DNA of 64,000 nucleotides from Dromaius novaehollandiae (taxonomy: Eukaryota > Chordata > Aves > Casuariiformes > Dromaiidae), in the NCBI RefSeq assembly GCF_036370855.1, contig NC_088112.1, forward strand, positions 19,894,469-19,958,468, given 5' to 3'. This document shows positions 13,340 through 25,100 of this stretch, piece after piece. The position numbers and the translations under genes were made by a program. The notes under the pieces were generated by a model. The model saw nothing but the letters and a program-made list of their open reading frames with translations. It made no database searches and was not told the origin of the DNA. Position 1 is the first letter of the stretch, and every line of letters begins with the position of its first letter.

Positions 13340-13894
13340 CTAACATATCCCTTTAACATTTATTTCAGGAATATTTAAGCCAGAAAATGAGTACAATCTG
13401 AGTGGGTCAACACATCCTACTTCCATAGTATATATTGCATCATCCACACAGAAACTGTAGGTTTTGTAAAAGAAGATTCCCAGACTCCACCTGAATGGGA
13501 GCAACTCTACTCTATTCCTTTGCCAAGCAACGCCACATATACAAGCAAATATGCTGTAGGAATCTTAATTGATCTACAAAGCTCAGGGACTTCTTAAGAG
13601 CAAAGTAGAACAGTATCACATATTTACATTAAGGTACAATAAAAATAAGCAAGTCAAAGCAATTTAATAAATACATTTTTAGTTAATATTTTTTCATATT
13701 TGTTTACTTACCGTGTTAACCATCATGTGTTTGGTTTTTATAGATTCAGTAGGTGATGAACAAAGCAGATTTTCAGTCCAGATTATAAATTACAACCAGC
13801 AAATTCAACAGTTCATTCTAATGTACATTTAGTCCATACAAATTCCTGCTTTACCAATAAGCAAGGAATCCTGTCCCTTTTTCAGCATCTCAAA
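13340..13894 (-). other. TXNDC15: TXNDC15 3' UTR (probable)
   Basis: The first clear AATAAA on the minus strand after the stop is at 13359-13364, implying about 550 bases of 3' UTR. An ATTAAA variant lies nearer, at about 13663-13668. A strong donor-like sequence (ACACG|GTAAGT) lies inside, at 13712. Confidence 0.45.
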
Positions 13895-14091
13895 TTATTC
13901 TTGATGTTCATGCTCTTGTCCTGGGATTAGCCACCGAATGCTCTCAGTTCGAATAGTTGCATACATAACAAAGCTAGCCAGAAAGAGTAAAGAAAACAGA
14001 AGTAGCCAATCTATTCCTTTTGTCAGAACACTAGGCAGAGGGCCTTTCCAGTCTTCCTCAGTCACAGTCACATCTTTTTTAGCTTCTATCC
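13895..14091 (-). CDS. TXNDC15: TXNDC15 exon 5: transmembrane helix, tail and stop
   Basis: Encodes [17 protein letters not shown], the membrane helix within [20 protein letters not shown], and [19 protein letters not shown], ending in TAA. The last segment is nearly identical to the human C-terminus. Acceptor TTTTTTCAG. Confidence 0.97.
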
Positions 14092-16926
14092 CTGAAAAAA
14101 GAATCACTTGTTCAACACCAATAATAATCACTTGATACAAACAAGTTGGTTACATTTGGAGCTTTATTCCTGTTCTCAAATTAAGGTGCATGTACAGTTA
14201 GACTTAAAATTTTGGTCAGACAGTCTTTATGTTTTGACGTGTCTACCATATAGTTTACTCATGTAGAATGAAAAGCTTATCAATGTATATGTATATTTTC
14301 ATAAGACTGTGATACTGGAAAAGGTTCATTCTGTTCTTCCATAGCACAAGCTTTTTTTTTTTTTTTGGGGGGGGGGGGGGGGGGGAAGGTTGGTATTTTT
14401 GCTATATTAGCAAATATAACAGTTCCTGACCTCTAATGAAGGCCCTCATTGGCCTAGACACTTTTTCTTTTGTCATTCAGAAGAACACACCACAGAAAGC
14501 CCAGAAAGCTGTCCAGCTGCAAGCTCACAATGAGGGCAGCCAGATCACGAAAACTGGAATCCTTTTGTCTCTTCCCGCACTGTCTTATCCTTCAGCACTG
14601 AAGCTGTCTCATCCCCCAACTGCTGTCAACCTTACACAGCACTGGCAATATTCCTGGTGTTCATCTGCCTTTATTCTCAAACTAATTATTGGGGAGGAAG
14701 AGGTGCTTGATTCTTCTCTGGCTAAACCCCATTGTCTCTCCCTGCTCTTTAAATGCAGTCCAATAAGTTGAGTTTCTACTTCTAGCATGCCCTGAAATCC
14801 CACTCACTAAAGCAAGCGATTAGATGAACCTCTGCTGCAGATGGCGCCCCCAGGTTCTTCACGAAACTCATTTTAAATAGGAATAAACAAGGAAAAGAAA
14901 GCTCAGTTTGGAGCTAAGAGGCAATCCTGTTCTTCCTATTGCTACATCAGAGCTGATTTACATACCTGTTTGATTAAAAATGAAGTCTTTCAGTGTTTCC
15001 AGTGTTCTGTCTGTATGATTAAATCTAGCCATAGGTTTAGCACCTTGGAAAAGGAGGATGTTGGGTACAGCCACAGTTCCAAATCTAGTTGATAAACTGA
15101 TTGACATAAAGCAAACACAAGATATGAAGGAAAAGAAATCCACTGAAGAAAGAAACGCAAGACTTGCAATACAGGCAACGTCAGTTTTACTATAGTAATT
15201 TGTCACTTCATAACAAACAACATACAACCACTTTCTTGCGGCATTAGGGAAATGCTTTACTGATGAGTTAGTCAACAATGCAAGATTCAGCACTGGACCA
15301 GCATGTTATTTCACCATAAACACGTGTATTGTATGGATCTGAGTTTTGTTATTTGAGGATATACTGGAGAGTGTGGAGGACATGTAACACTTTTCAGACT
15401 AATGAAATCCCAAAATGAATTAGCAGAACACAGTTATCAGTTTAATTATACCTACTGATAGAGTAATCTGTTTCCCGCGTGTTTAAGATAGAGTTGTCAA
15501 GAGGAAAAAAACATGAAAACAGCATAGCTCAAAATAAAAGGGACACATAACCATTTATATTAAACAGTTAAAAAAATCACTTCTGTTTTTAAAACACAAA
15601 GCTTGATATTGGAAATAAACTGATATAAGATCACAGAAAGTCTGAGTTACCTGCTATGCTGAGATGCATCCAAGGCTAGGAAGCGAAGAGTTGGAAATGC
15701 TCGAGGTAAAGAATTAAAATGAGGTGCTAGACTGGCAGAGAAGCGGCACCATGGTGTGTAGAACAAGACTAACGTACAGTCACTGCTGTTTGGGTTTAAG
15801 AACTCCATCAGATCCTTACAGAAAGCAGAATAAAAACAGACATGAACAATTAAACATTTAACAGAGTTCTTGTACATAGGAAGGCATAATTCAGCGAGCA
15901 GTTAGATACCTGACAGTATTTATCAAGTAGCTGAATGCTTAAGTTTTTTTTGTTTAATTAAAGTTTTCTCCCCTATAAGAAATAAGCTAGAAATAGACAC
16001 TGTCACTGGGAATACGTGCCGTTAATAACTTCTGAAAGACACCAATCTGTCCACCGTGAAAGCTGACAATTCACTGCAGGCACATAGATCAGAGAAGGAC
16101 AAAGATGCAGGCATATGGATCGAGCTGCATCTCCAGTATTTCTGCTCAGAACAACACGAGAAGCCTCCTTGCTCAGACGCTTACTAAGTGCACAGAATTT
16201 TAAAGAAACATATGCAGTGTATTGACAACAAACCTTTCCTCACCGCCATTCATTTAAAACAGCACAAAGCAGTAAACTGAGCGATTTACTTACTTGAGAA
16301 ACGTTCAGGATCTGTAGCGTGAAGTTTTCGACCCCAGTAACGTTTCTCTCCTCGCAGTTTACTTTGGGCGTTTTCATGCCCTCGGTGCCGTTGGCCTCCT
16401 CAGCCGGCGCGGGCAGCACAGTCTCCAGCACAACCGGGGACCCTGCTGCGAGCTCTCGGCCGTGGGCGCCAGGCGGAGCCGAGGGGGCCGCCGGGCCGCC
16501 GCCGCACTCGCCACCTCCGACCGCAGCGTCGCAAGCGCCCGCAGCCGAGTCGGCCGCGGGCCCGTCGCTCGCCTCCGCCGGCACCACCGAGAGCAGCACG
16601 GGCTGCTCGGAGGGAAGCCCGCTGCCCAGCATCGCGTCGGCCATCTCCGCCGTCCGGTACTGCGCCGGCCCGCCGACCCCCGGCGGCGAGCCGCCCTCGG
16701 CGGGGAGCACAGGCCCCGGCGGCGAGCGGCCGCCCGGCTCCGCCGCGGCTCCTGCGGCGGGAGAGAGGCGTCAGCGGCTGCGCCAGGCAGGCCGCGGGCA
16801 CTGCCGCCCAGCAGCAGGATCAGCCCCGGGCCGCCGCCCGCCGCCCCCCGGCTCTCCCCCTGCTCCGGCCTCACCTGCAGGGACGGCGCCGCCCAGCCAG
16901 GCCAGCGCCAGCGCCAGCCGCCACAT
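13895..16926 (-). CDS. TXNDC15: TXNDC15 (thioredoxin domain-containing protein 15), complete, 5 coding exons
   Basis: Single-pass membrane glycoprotein with a lumenal thioredoxin-like domain; loss in humans causes a Meckel-type ciliopathy. Exons: 16875-16926, 16294-16751, 15651-15814, 14966-15096, 13895-14091. All phases join to 333 residues (human 360). Residues 1-17 ([17 protein letters not shown]) form a signal peptide. Residues 18-150 are Ala/Gly/Pro-rich and poorly conserved. The thioredoxin-like fold spans about 171-268, with [16 protein letters not shown] holding one Cys instead of CxxC. A transmembrane helix ([17 protein letters not shown]) lies at about 295-314, followed by a basic tail. 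Seven N-glycosylation sequons are visible (NGT, NVT, NFT, NVS, NSS, NHT, NQT). An in-frame ATG 49 codons upstream (17073) could be the true start. Confidence 0.96.
14352..14385. repeat. T15-G19 homopolymer pair
   Basis: Fifteen T (14352-14366) are followed directly by nineteen G (14367-14385) in TXNDC15 intron 4. It is a low-complexity site prone to length error in sequencing and able to form G-quadruplex on the plus strand. Confidence 0.95.
14966..15096 (-). CDS. TXNDC15: TXNDC15 exon 4: end of thioredoxin-like fold
   Basis: Encodes [18 protein letters not shown] with the conserved cis-Pro region (VAVPN), then [17 protein letters not shown] and IFNQT. Acceptor GTCAATCAG, donor ACAG|GTATGT. 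Confidence 0.97.
15651..15814 (-). CDS. TXNDC15: TXNDC15 exon 3: thioredoxin-like core
   Basis: Encodes [18 protein letters not shown], then [18 protein letters not shown] and [15 protein letters not shown]. It contains the single-Cys active-site equivalent PWCR. Acceptor TTTCTGTAAG, donor GCAG|GTAACT. Confidence 0.97.
16294..16751 (-). CDS. TXNDC15: TXNDC15 exon 2: low-complexity lumenal region
   Basis: Encodes 152 full codons, from [13 protein letters not shown] to [12 protein letters not shown]. The end ([20 protein letters not shown]) is strongly conserved with mammals. The first 120 residues are GC-driven Ala/Gly/Pro sequence. Acceptor CCCGCCGCAG, donor CAA|GTAAGT. Confidence 0.93.
16875..16926 (-). 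CDS. TXNDC15: TXNDC15 exon 1 (coding part): signal peptide
   Basis: Encodes [17 protein letters not shown] plus one base of Gly. Donor GCAG|GTGAGG. The short hydrophobic leader matches the position of the human signal peptide. The frame stays open upstream to an ATG at 17073. Confidence 0.88.
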
Positions 16927-16959
16927 CCCCCCCGCGCCGCGCCGCGGCCCTCCCGGCGC

Positions 16960-17165
16960 CCGGCCGCGCTGCGTCTCCCCGGACAACGGCCGCTTCCGCC
17001 TCAGCGCTGCGCCGCTTCCGCTTCCGGCGCACGGCGGCCGTGCGTAGCGCCGCAGGGGGCGGGGTGCCGCCATCTTGTCGGGGCGGAGCCGCCGCCATGT
17101 TATTGGGGCGGGGCGGCGGCTGAACTAAACGCGCGCGTTGAGTTTATTTATTTATTTATTTAAGT
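16960..17165 (-). promoter_or_regulatory. TXNDC15: TXNDC15 core promoter / CpG island with YY1/TISU elements
   Basis: Minus-strand elements are GC boxes at 17104-17118, an inverted CCAAT at 17102-17106 and two ATGGCGGC elements. The lower one, CAAGATGGCGGC (17066-17077), matches the TISU/YY1 consensus SAASATGGCGGC. The upper one, TAACATGGCGGC (17091-17102), differs at one position. A TTTA microsatellite bounds the island at 17143. The wider CpG island runs about 16.3-17.3 kb. Confidence 0.7.
17143..17162. repeat. TTTA microsatellite at the TXNDC15 island border
   Basis: Five TTTA units at the sharp transition from the CpG island (GCGCGCGTTGAG) to AT-rich DNA. Confidence 0.95.
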
Positions 17166-20100
17166 GACTGCTGCCACCCGGGGAGTGATTAAAGTTACTT
17201 GGGCCTGACGGTTGCTTTTCCTCCTGCTACAGCTCACGGCGTTTCGTGTCTTGCCGCAGGCATCGCTAGGAGATGGGGAGGCGACCCGAGCCCCGCGGCC
17301 GAAGGGACGTGACCGCCGCAATCGCTTCAGGCTTCAAGGACAAACGTCAAAAATGCCCTGTAGGTACACTAGTCATCCCCGCATTAGGAGAGGGAAAAAT
17401 ACTAGAGGAAAATAAAAAGCATTCAGAGAGAATTCAGTTGAGGTCCCAGTCATTACAAATATTAAAAACATTTTTTTAAACACAAATTTTCTCATTCTGC
17501 ACCTATGAACCTGCCCTGCAGACCCTCCATAATGTAGGCACACAAAACAGCAGCTCCAGGCATTTACGTGCACAGTCCTTACAGACACAGGCCCTGCTGA
17601 TGGCCGCAGGGGACACACTATACTAGTAAGCGCAGGGTAATTTTTGGTATTTCATGCTCCTGGAGGTCAACAGGCATTTTTACTGTTGATTTAAACTAGT
17701 TCAGGTCCAAAATTGTTGCAGCAAGGGAAAGGTCAGCCTGAGGACTTGACAGGGTGTTATGATTGTATGGTAATTTATACAGCACACAAACGCACACCGT
17801 GTAATTCATTCCAAAAGCGTGTTTTATTATAGCACAGTATGACAGCCTCAGGCTCTCGCTGTGATGAGTTCAGGTAGCAGGCATACAATTTTCTGACTTC
17901 CTAACATGATGAGAAAGAAACCCTGAATAGTATAGACTGAACTATTTGCCTGCTTCTACCTTCTACTATTTTGACTTCAGAGAAGGGTAGATTCAGTTTG
18001 CCACATTTTCAGTGCTCGTGAAGACTAAATTTAAACCTCCAGCCAGACTGGAATGGGGGGGTAAAAGCCAGTTAATTACAGCCATACTTTTTTAATCTAA
18101 AAAGAAAAAACAAGCTCTTGTACATCAGCATATCAACCAAAGGTCCCAAGAGGATAGGCAAGATAAAAAGAAATACCAGAATATTTAGGAAATAAAGTAT
18201 CATTCTTCTTGTCACAGAATTACTTATTTGCTGTCAGTTTAAAACTCAAGGGCTGACTAAGTGGGGCATTTTGAATATCAACATACTCCTTCAGCTGCTA
18301 ATACCCTCCCTTTTTACTGTGTTCCTTAAAACTGTCAGCACCAAACACAAAAGATTTTACCAAAACTGCATCTGTCAAAAAGTGAACGAGGATCACAAAT
18401 TAGGTTAGGATGAACTACACACACATACTGTAAAAAGCAAGACAGTACATGCATATAAATGAATATGGATGTCAGACGGCTTTATTACAGAAGTTCAATT
18501 TTTGTTTTTACTAGGGAACATTTCTCCAACTCTACCCTTTCTCAGAATGCACATTTCTTTGCTTAAGAAGTTTTCCTGTTCCAAGTCCAATTTGCATTAG
18601 TACTAATACTGAAGCCATGATAGCCTAAGGATATAACATAAGCAAGTTCTGCACTTAGAGGAAAAAATACTTAATTAGACCAGTTGATATAGACCAGGTA
18701 AAAAAGCTTGAAAGCAAATACACATAAGGAATCCAAGTTGGTACAGACTAGTCAGGAGACAACTCCCCCATTCCCAGTTGTCTTTATCTTTTCGAATTTG
18801 GACAGAGTGGCATATTCAACTTGAAACCATTTTTTTTCTCCTGGCCATAGACTGCATATGGTTTCCAACTCCTGGCTCTGTGTCATCAGACTCCAGATTC
18901 GTTCACCAACCAAAGCACTGGATGGTGTCAGATCTCCAACACAAGTGATGATATTTCAAACCTTAAAAATAACAGATAGCTTTCTGGCAACGTACTTACA
19001 CCTGAGACAATTCTGTGGATTTAATCCAAACAGAATACTCTTCCAAGCATAACAGAAGGCAAAAGGTTTATGCAAAATTGCAATTTTTTTTGGTCATCAT
19101 ATAAAAGTAATGCACTAATGAAACAGAAATTAACTCCCAATAATTAAAGATACTCAGGCTGCATCATACATAAGTCGCAACAAATGTACTATCCCAGTAC
19201 TTACATATTACAGACAAGACACATTTATTATGTCTACTAGTTCTGTTACAAAACTGTTTTCAGTGGCTTACATTTTTCTTATTTTTTATACCAAATGTCT
19301 GTTTTCAAGAAAAAGTCTATTAGAAAAGGTTGTTTTTTAATCTATTTAAAAATCTTGGATACCTTAGAAAAAGCTCTATTAGGGAAGGATCTGAAATTTA
19401 GCAGAGAGCAGGATTTGATTTAAAATGAATCTTTTGTGGCACCCATGAATAACCACCAGAACTTGGTAGTCATTTGTGCATCTTAGGTTTCAGCAGCTGG
19501 ATTTCCTCCAAAATTTCAGTCACACTGGGGAAGCTCCTTCAGGGGCAACATAGTTAAAATACGGTCAAAAAATGAAGGAAGGTGAAAGAAGGTGAAAGGA
19601 AGACGGAAACACACTGGGATAAAGAGTCGATGCTATGATCTTCAAAGCAAGATTCCATTCACCTGTAATCCTGACACAGCTATGACATTCTGTGTATTCA
19701 ATAGCACAGAGATTAGGTGGAAGAAAACATGATTTAAGTATTCATGTCAGAAGTCACAGGTTGAGGTTGGACAGGCAAGTTTAGCTTATGCCTAAATTTG
19801 GGATGCTTGACTTTGTAATCTTTGTGTTCTCTCAGCATGGCTGCAGTTGAATATTTTTATTTTAAAAATATGACCACTTTAAGCAGTAAATCCACATTTC
19901 AGTATTGTGCATATCTCAAAGGCCTACTCTAAATAATCAGACTCACACTAATTATTATTGTGATACTTCTTCACTAATCAGAACAAGCTTTTGTGGTATA
20001 AAAAAAGGAAAACATGAAAGGCAAGAAGATTTATCTGCTTCAGATCATTTTAACAACACTTAACAATTCCACAATATTTTTTTAACTTCAAAGTACTTAA

Positions 20101-22179
20101 AAGTTGTTAACTAATGATTCCTTCCAGCAACCCCACAAGATAAGCAGATATTTTTGCCATATTTTTACTGACATGAAAAATGAGACATTGTCATCCTTAG
20201 GCCATGCAGGGAATCTGGGCAAGAGCCAGCTTCAGAACACAGTAGCTTTTGGGCTGCCAATCCTGTACGGTCAGGCCACACCTCTCTCTTAAATGTTAAA
20301 CAATAAACACAGAGCCACAGGCAGAACCCTGATAAAAATAGCAAACAGTGCAAGTCAGCAAGTCAGTCCTTTACTTTTAGGCATTACAGCTTTAAATGGT
20401 AACTGTCAAGAATAATTTTCATTTGTCTTGGTACAGAAAGACACTGATGAACCAGCATATTTAGCAAGTACAATTTCAATCATTCACACTATATTATTTG
20501 TGCTACTTTAAGAGATCCCAGAGACAGGTACTTCACAAAAGCATAAGAAAATGCCAGCGCAGCCCCAAAGAAAGCCTTGGTGTCTCATCATGCACATAAA
20601 TAAAAGCTTATTAAAAAGATACAACCACCTTAAAGACGTCCCCACTAGCAGAGGTGATGCCCTAACATTGCTGTAAGCCATGTCAAAAAGCTGACAATCC
20701 CGGTCTCTCAGCATGAATAAATCATAAAGTGGTTCTGTCATTAGGAACTCTGCACCTGGTATTGCGCACCAACTGTATACTGAGGGGGTAGAATACTTCC
20801 CAGTTTTTGGTTGTTCAATTCATTATGTGGCAGAGAACACAACAGCCATGCAAGCAGTAAAGCAACTTCCAACACAGCTAAAAAGCCTGTATCATCCTAT
20901 GATATAATTTATAAATGATTTAATATCCAATACTTAAGGTTTACTTAAAACTAAGAAAATAATCCATTTTTCCCAAGGAATCACATCCAGGAACTAATCT
21001 TTAGACAAGAATGTGGCAGACTGGGGTCCACTTTAAATATATCCAGTCACTTTCAAAGCCAAACATTCGGAACCACCAGAACAGTTGATATCAATAAAAC
21101 CTGACATCAGATGGCTTTCTGGGGGTAAAAAGCCACTTAAAGTCTGCAAAGTAACTACAATAGCATCTAAAATGATTCATACCTATCCATATTCGGGACC
21201 TTTGAAAGTATGTAGAAGGGAAAACGGATGGTGTTGGAGAGCAAGGCAAGGAGGCAGTCCTAGCAGCTTAGATTGCAGTTCCTCATAGGGTAGGATTGCT
21301 TGCTTTGCCCCACAGTTACTGAAAGTCTTCAGCAAACTAATAAGGAGGAGTTAGGTGGTATGCAGAGCACAACAGTCTAGAGCTGCTTTCCAGTAAAGAT
21401 ATACCAGAATATGGCTTGGATACAGGAATAAATGCACTACATCCACCACTGACTAATGAATAATCACCACTATCCCATCAAAGTTTAGTATATAAATACT
21501 CTCAACTTGATTTTGATGTACAGTGGAAGAAAAAAAAGTAAGAGCTTGCTAGGTCTTATTCTACTATTTATACATACTTAGCTATATAAATGCTTTCCTC
21601 CATTCTTCTCAGATTTGAGTAAAAGCATAAGAAAATTAAGTTACCCTAGCTGAATTGTCAATTCATTAAAAAACAAGCAACATTGCTCTATTTAATAATA
21701 CATTGCAATTCATATGCGTTCTTTGCCTTAATTCAAATATATGGCACTTTCCTATAACAAGCAATACACATCTCACATTGAAACGGTAAAAGCAGAAGAA
21801 CAGAAAGACTAAACTAACTTACTTTAAAGTCATATAATGTAGTGACCTCCCAACTGCATTCTTTGTTAATTTTTAAGTCCACACAAGCATCAACACACTC
21901 AATCTGATGAAGTCAGATTCACTCACACTTTAGTAAGGCAAGGGACAAATGAATAGGCCACTGGATTTTAAGTGAAATCTATACAAGCTGTACCATAACA
22001 CTTCAGTGTCAGTTGGTTACTTAAACTGTAAATGAGACAGCAGGAGAGCAAACAGCAGCATCACTGTGTTTCCATTTACAAGAGAGAGGAGTTAAGCTAA
22101 GTGGTCTCACATGCGATCAATAGGCGTTTTAAGACACAACTGAAAATCCATCAAAAAAGCCGGAGAAAAATTGTTAGGT
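17165..22179. other. Intergenic between TXNDC15 and the C5orf24 3' end
   Basis: About 5 kb. The first 250 bases are the shoulder of the TXNDC15 island. The remainder is AT-rich with no supported exon. A MIR-like SINE fossil lies at 20090-20240. A longer C5orf24 3' UTR isoform could reach into this stretch, for example to the minus-strand AATAAA near 17822-17827, but that is not shown by the sequence. Confidence 0.55.
20090..20240 (+). mobile_element. MIR-like SINE fossil (candidate)
   Basis: The stretch reads CAACCCCACAAGATAAGCAG, then GCCATATTTTTACTGACATG, then AAAAATGAGACA. In order this follows the MIR core and 3' region (CAACCCTATGAGGTAGGTAC, then CCCCATTTTACAGATGAG, then AAACTGAGGCA). 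It is heavily diverged, as expected of an ancient element. Confidence 0.45.
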
Positions 22180-25100
22180 TTTAAAGTATTAACTTTATTA
22201 ATAAATATACATCCATATGATGATGTAAATACAGATCATGAACACTACTCCATTCCCATACACATAATTGCACACGAGTAGCTCAAGTTCATGGACATAA
22301 AAACATACACAGTATCTAATCAGGCTTTTTACAGCAGAGGACAGGGTGCTGATACTAGTTATTTAACAGATTACTGTTTCCCCCAAAGTAAACCTGTGGA
22401 AAAGCAAATGGTGAAAGATTAAAGAATCAGAAAGTGGTTCAAACTTCAGAATACAGATTTACCTATTTGAAAATAATAATCACAAGGAGAAAGGTCTAGT
22501 CTCTACGAGAATCATAGATATATTTTAGCAGTGTTAAAATATATGCATTAAAATAGAGAAGAATAAATGTCTTTTGGGGTCAGAAATGAAGTCTGCAGTT
22601 GAAAGTATGATTATTATCAACCTTTTTAAGTGTCATCTCTAGGGATAGCATGAAACTTTATTATACATATGACAAAGAATAGCAGAGTCACAGCTAATGA
22701 AACCATCAGACAAAAGACTGCACATTGCTCTGCCTTTTAAAGCTCTTCAAAAATGGGGAGAGGGATTAAATTCTGATCTGAATTACTCTGCATATTGTAG
22801 TTGCAAGTAATTCTTTTCACAGACACATCACTTTTCACTGACAAAGCTTGGATTTGTCCTGACTGAACTCCAAGATCTTTCAGATAAAATGAAAATATAT
22901 TCATTCAGAACAGAAATCTTCAATGGCTCTTGATACATAGTTACTTTGATTAGTTTAAACTAAATCCAAGATATAAAGAACATTTCTTTAATGACAAAGC
23001 TAACTGCTGATTTTAAAAATAGTATCTTTGCTATCAAAGTTAGCCACTTCTGATGGTATCTGATTTTTTCTGCCAAAATATGGTGCTAGCATCTTGAATA
23101 CGTCCAGTGCAAGACTTTATAGTAGCAAAATTATTTGGTTTTAAAGTAAATTTAATCAGAAATTGAATAGTAGTTACTATATGTATATTAAACAGTGAAC
23201 TTGTATAGCATCATTAAGGAATAATAGCAAGCTAATACATTTCATTTATGTATAAATAAGACATGTTAGAAACCCGATAATTAAAAGAACTTATTAAAAA
23301 ACAAACTTGACATGTAGATCATCATCTGAACAGTGTTAATACACAACAGTGATCCTAGCTTATGAAGAGCTGAATTATGATACGTAATATAAAATAAGCA
23401 ATTTACCTTACAAGTAATCTTTTTATACTGTGGGGAGGAAAAGGCCAGTTTTCCCATTGGTAGTAACAGAGTTTAGGCAATAACATGCTGTTTCAGTGTT
23501 TGTCATGAAAAGACAGTGTTAAAAAAAGCACAATGTATTCTGTAGATTATACATAGGCAAAGCAGAAATACTTGAAAATTCCATTCATATTTCACTTGGA
23601 ATCTTTAACTTCTGTTTTCTTCCCCTCACAGCATGGCACCAGTAAACTATAGTCAAATATAAAATAAACCAGAATCAGGAAATGCCCTGCAGGGCACTTC
23701 TGGTCTCCTTGCTAAGTCTAGGGTGCCAAGCAACCCTTTACAGACTCTCCGAACACTTTCCTACTTTATGCTCATCGTTTCACAATTGACAGCATTAATT
23801 GTTTTTACTGGGATTATATTTCAACTGATATAATTAATAAACACTGTAATGAACAGAAACTGCTTAGATGATTTCATTATTTCATCAGCATACTTGAATA
23901 CAAAATTCATTATACTAGCAGAACAGTAATACATCTGCATTATCTCCTGACACACAGCACAGCACCATTGAGTAGATGCACAAGTGAGAAATGAAACAAG
24001 GGCAAACGGGATAAACAGAAGGAGGTAAGAAGTGGAGTTTCTCCAAGGTACAGTGGTGACATGCAACACGTTCCTTGCCAGCGAGGTGTGACACTCCTGT
24101 AGTTATTACATTCAGCTGAAGAGGACTGCATTCCCAGCTGAGTTCAGGAAAGAGCTTAAAGCGGTCTTTGTTGAAAAATCATCTGATTAAAAAGAGCCAA
24201 TACAATACAGATCCTGAGGGTGAATTAATTCACGTTAGCGTTTTGCGTGTGTCAGAAGTTACACTGTTCTGAGAAAAATTGCTAAGTTTCATACTTGCGA
24301 GTTTCTTGAGGAACAGAACGTATAACTGGATTTCATAGCTTCAGCACGGAGAAACTATATTTTAGTAGCAGTTTAGCTGCCATTAGTTTATATATTGACT
24401 AAGGAGCCATCCAGTATAGTTGAGGTTCATTGTCTTAGTTGCCAGTGCATACAAAGTCCCCCAAAAACAATTCAACACACCTATTGTAAAGTACAGCATA
24501 AAGTCCAGCTCATTATGTGTTAGGCATCACTGGAACACCTGAAGGCTTGCTGCTTTTTTCCTGATAAAAAAGGTATGAAACATGACATCTGTTTCTTAAG
24601 TTGTCATCACAGAAATCAAGAGTTCTCATCAAAATGACAGCAGGCCAGAATAGCATTCATGTTAACAAAAATTATCAATACTGTTACTCATTCAGCACAA
24701 GCTCTAGTTAACCCAAAATATTTCTGCTCCCCAGAACCTGCAGACTTTATATATATTCCCACCCTCGATATCTGAAGACACAACTTTATCATAAATTTAT
24801 ATTACACTTAAAACAACTTAAATGTAATCTTTCTTCCAGATGTAAGAAGCTTTAATACCAGTAAAATTAGTTTAGAACAAACAATATGCAACACTGAGGA
24901 TTTTTTTGAAATATAGATTAAAGTATGTGCATATATGTTAGACACACACTCTCACACTCCCACACTTAAAAAAATTAAACACACCCAGTTGAAAAATGGA
25001 ACATTTCTTTTGGAAGCAGGGAAGGTTTTAGTTTGAGTCAAGAAAGGTATTTATAGTTAACCAACAACGTATTTTTTCAGCTCGCATGCATAGGTGAATT

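Noticed and set aside
16319-17163. Plus-strand open frames of 242 and 233 codons opposite TXNDC15 exons 1-2
   Set aside because: They are the complement of a verified exon in GC-rich sequence, with no homology.
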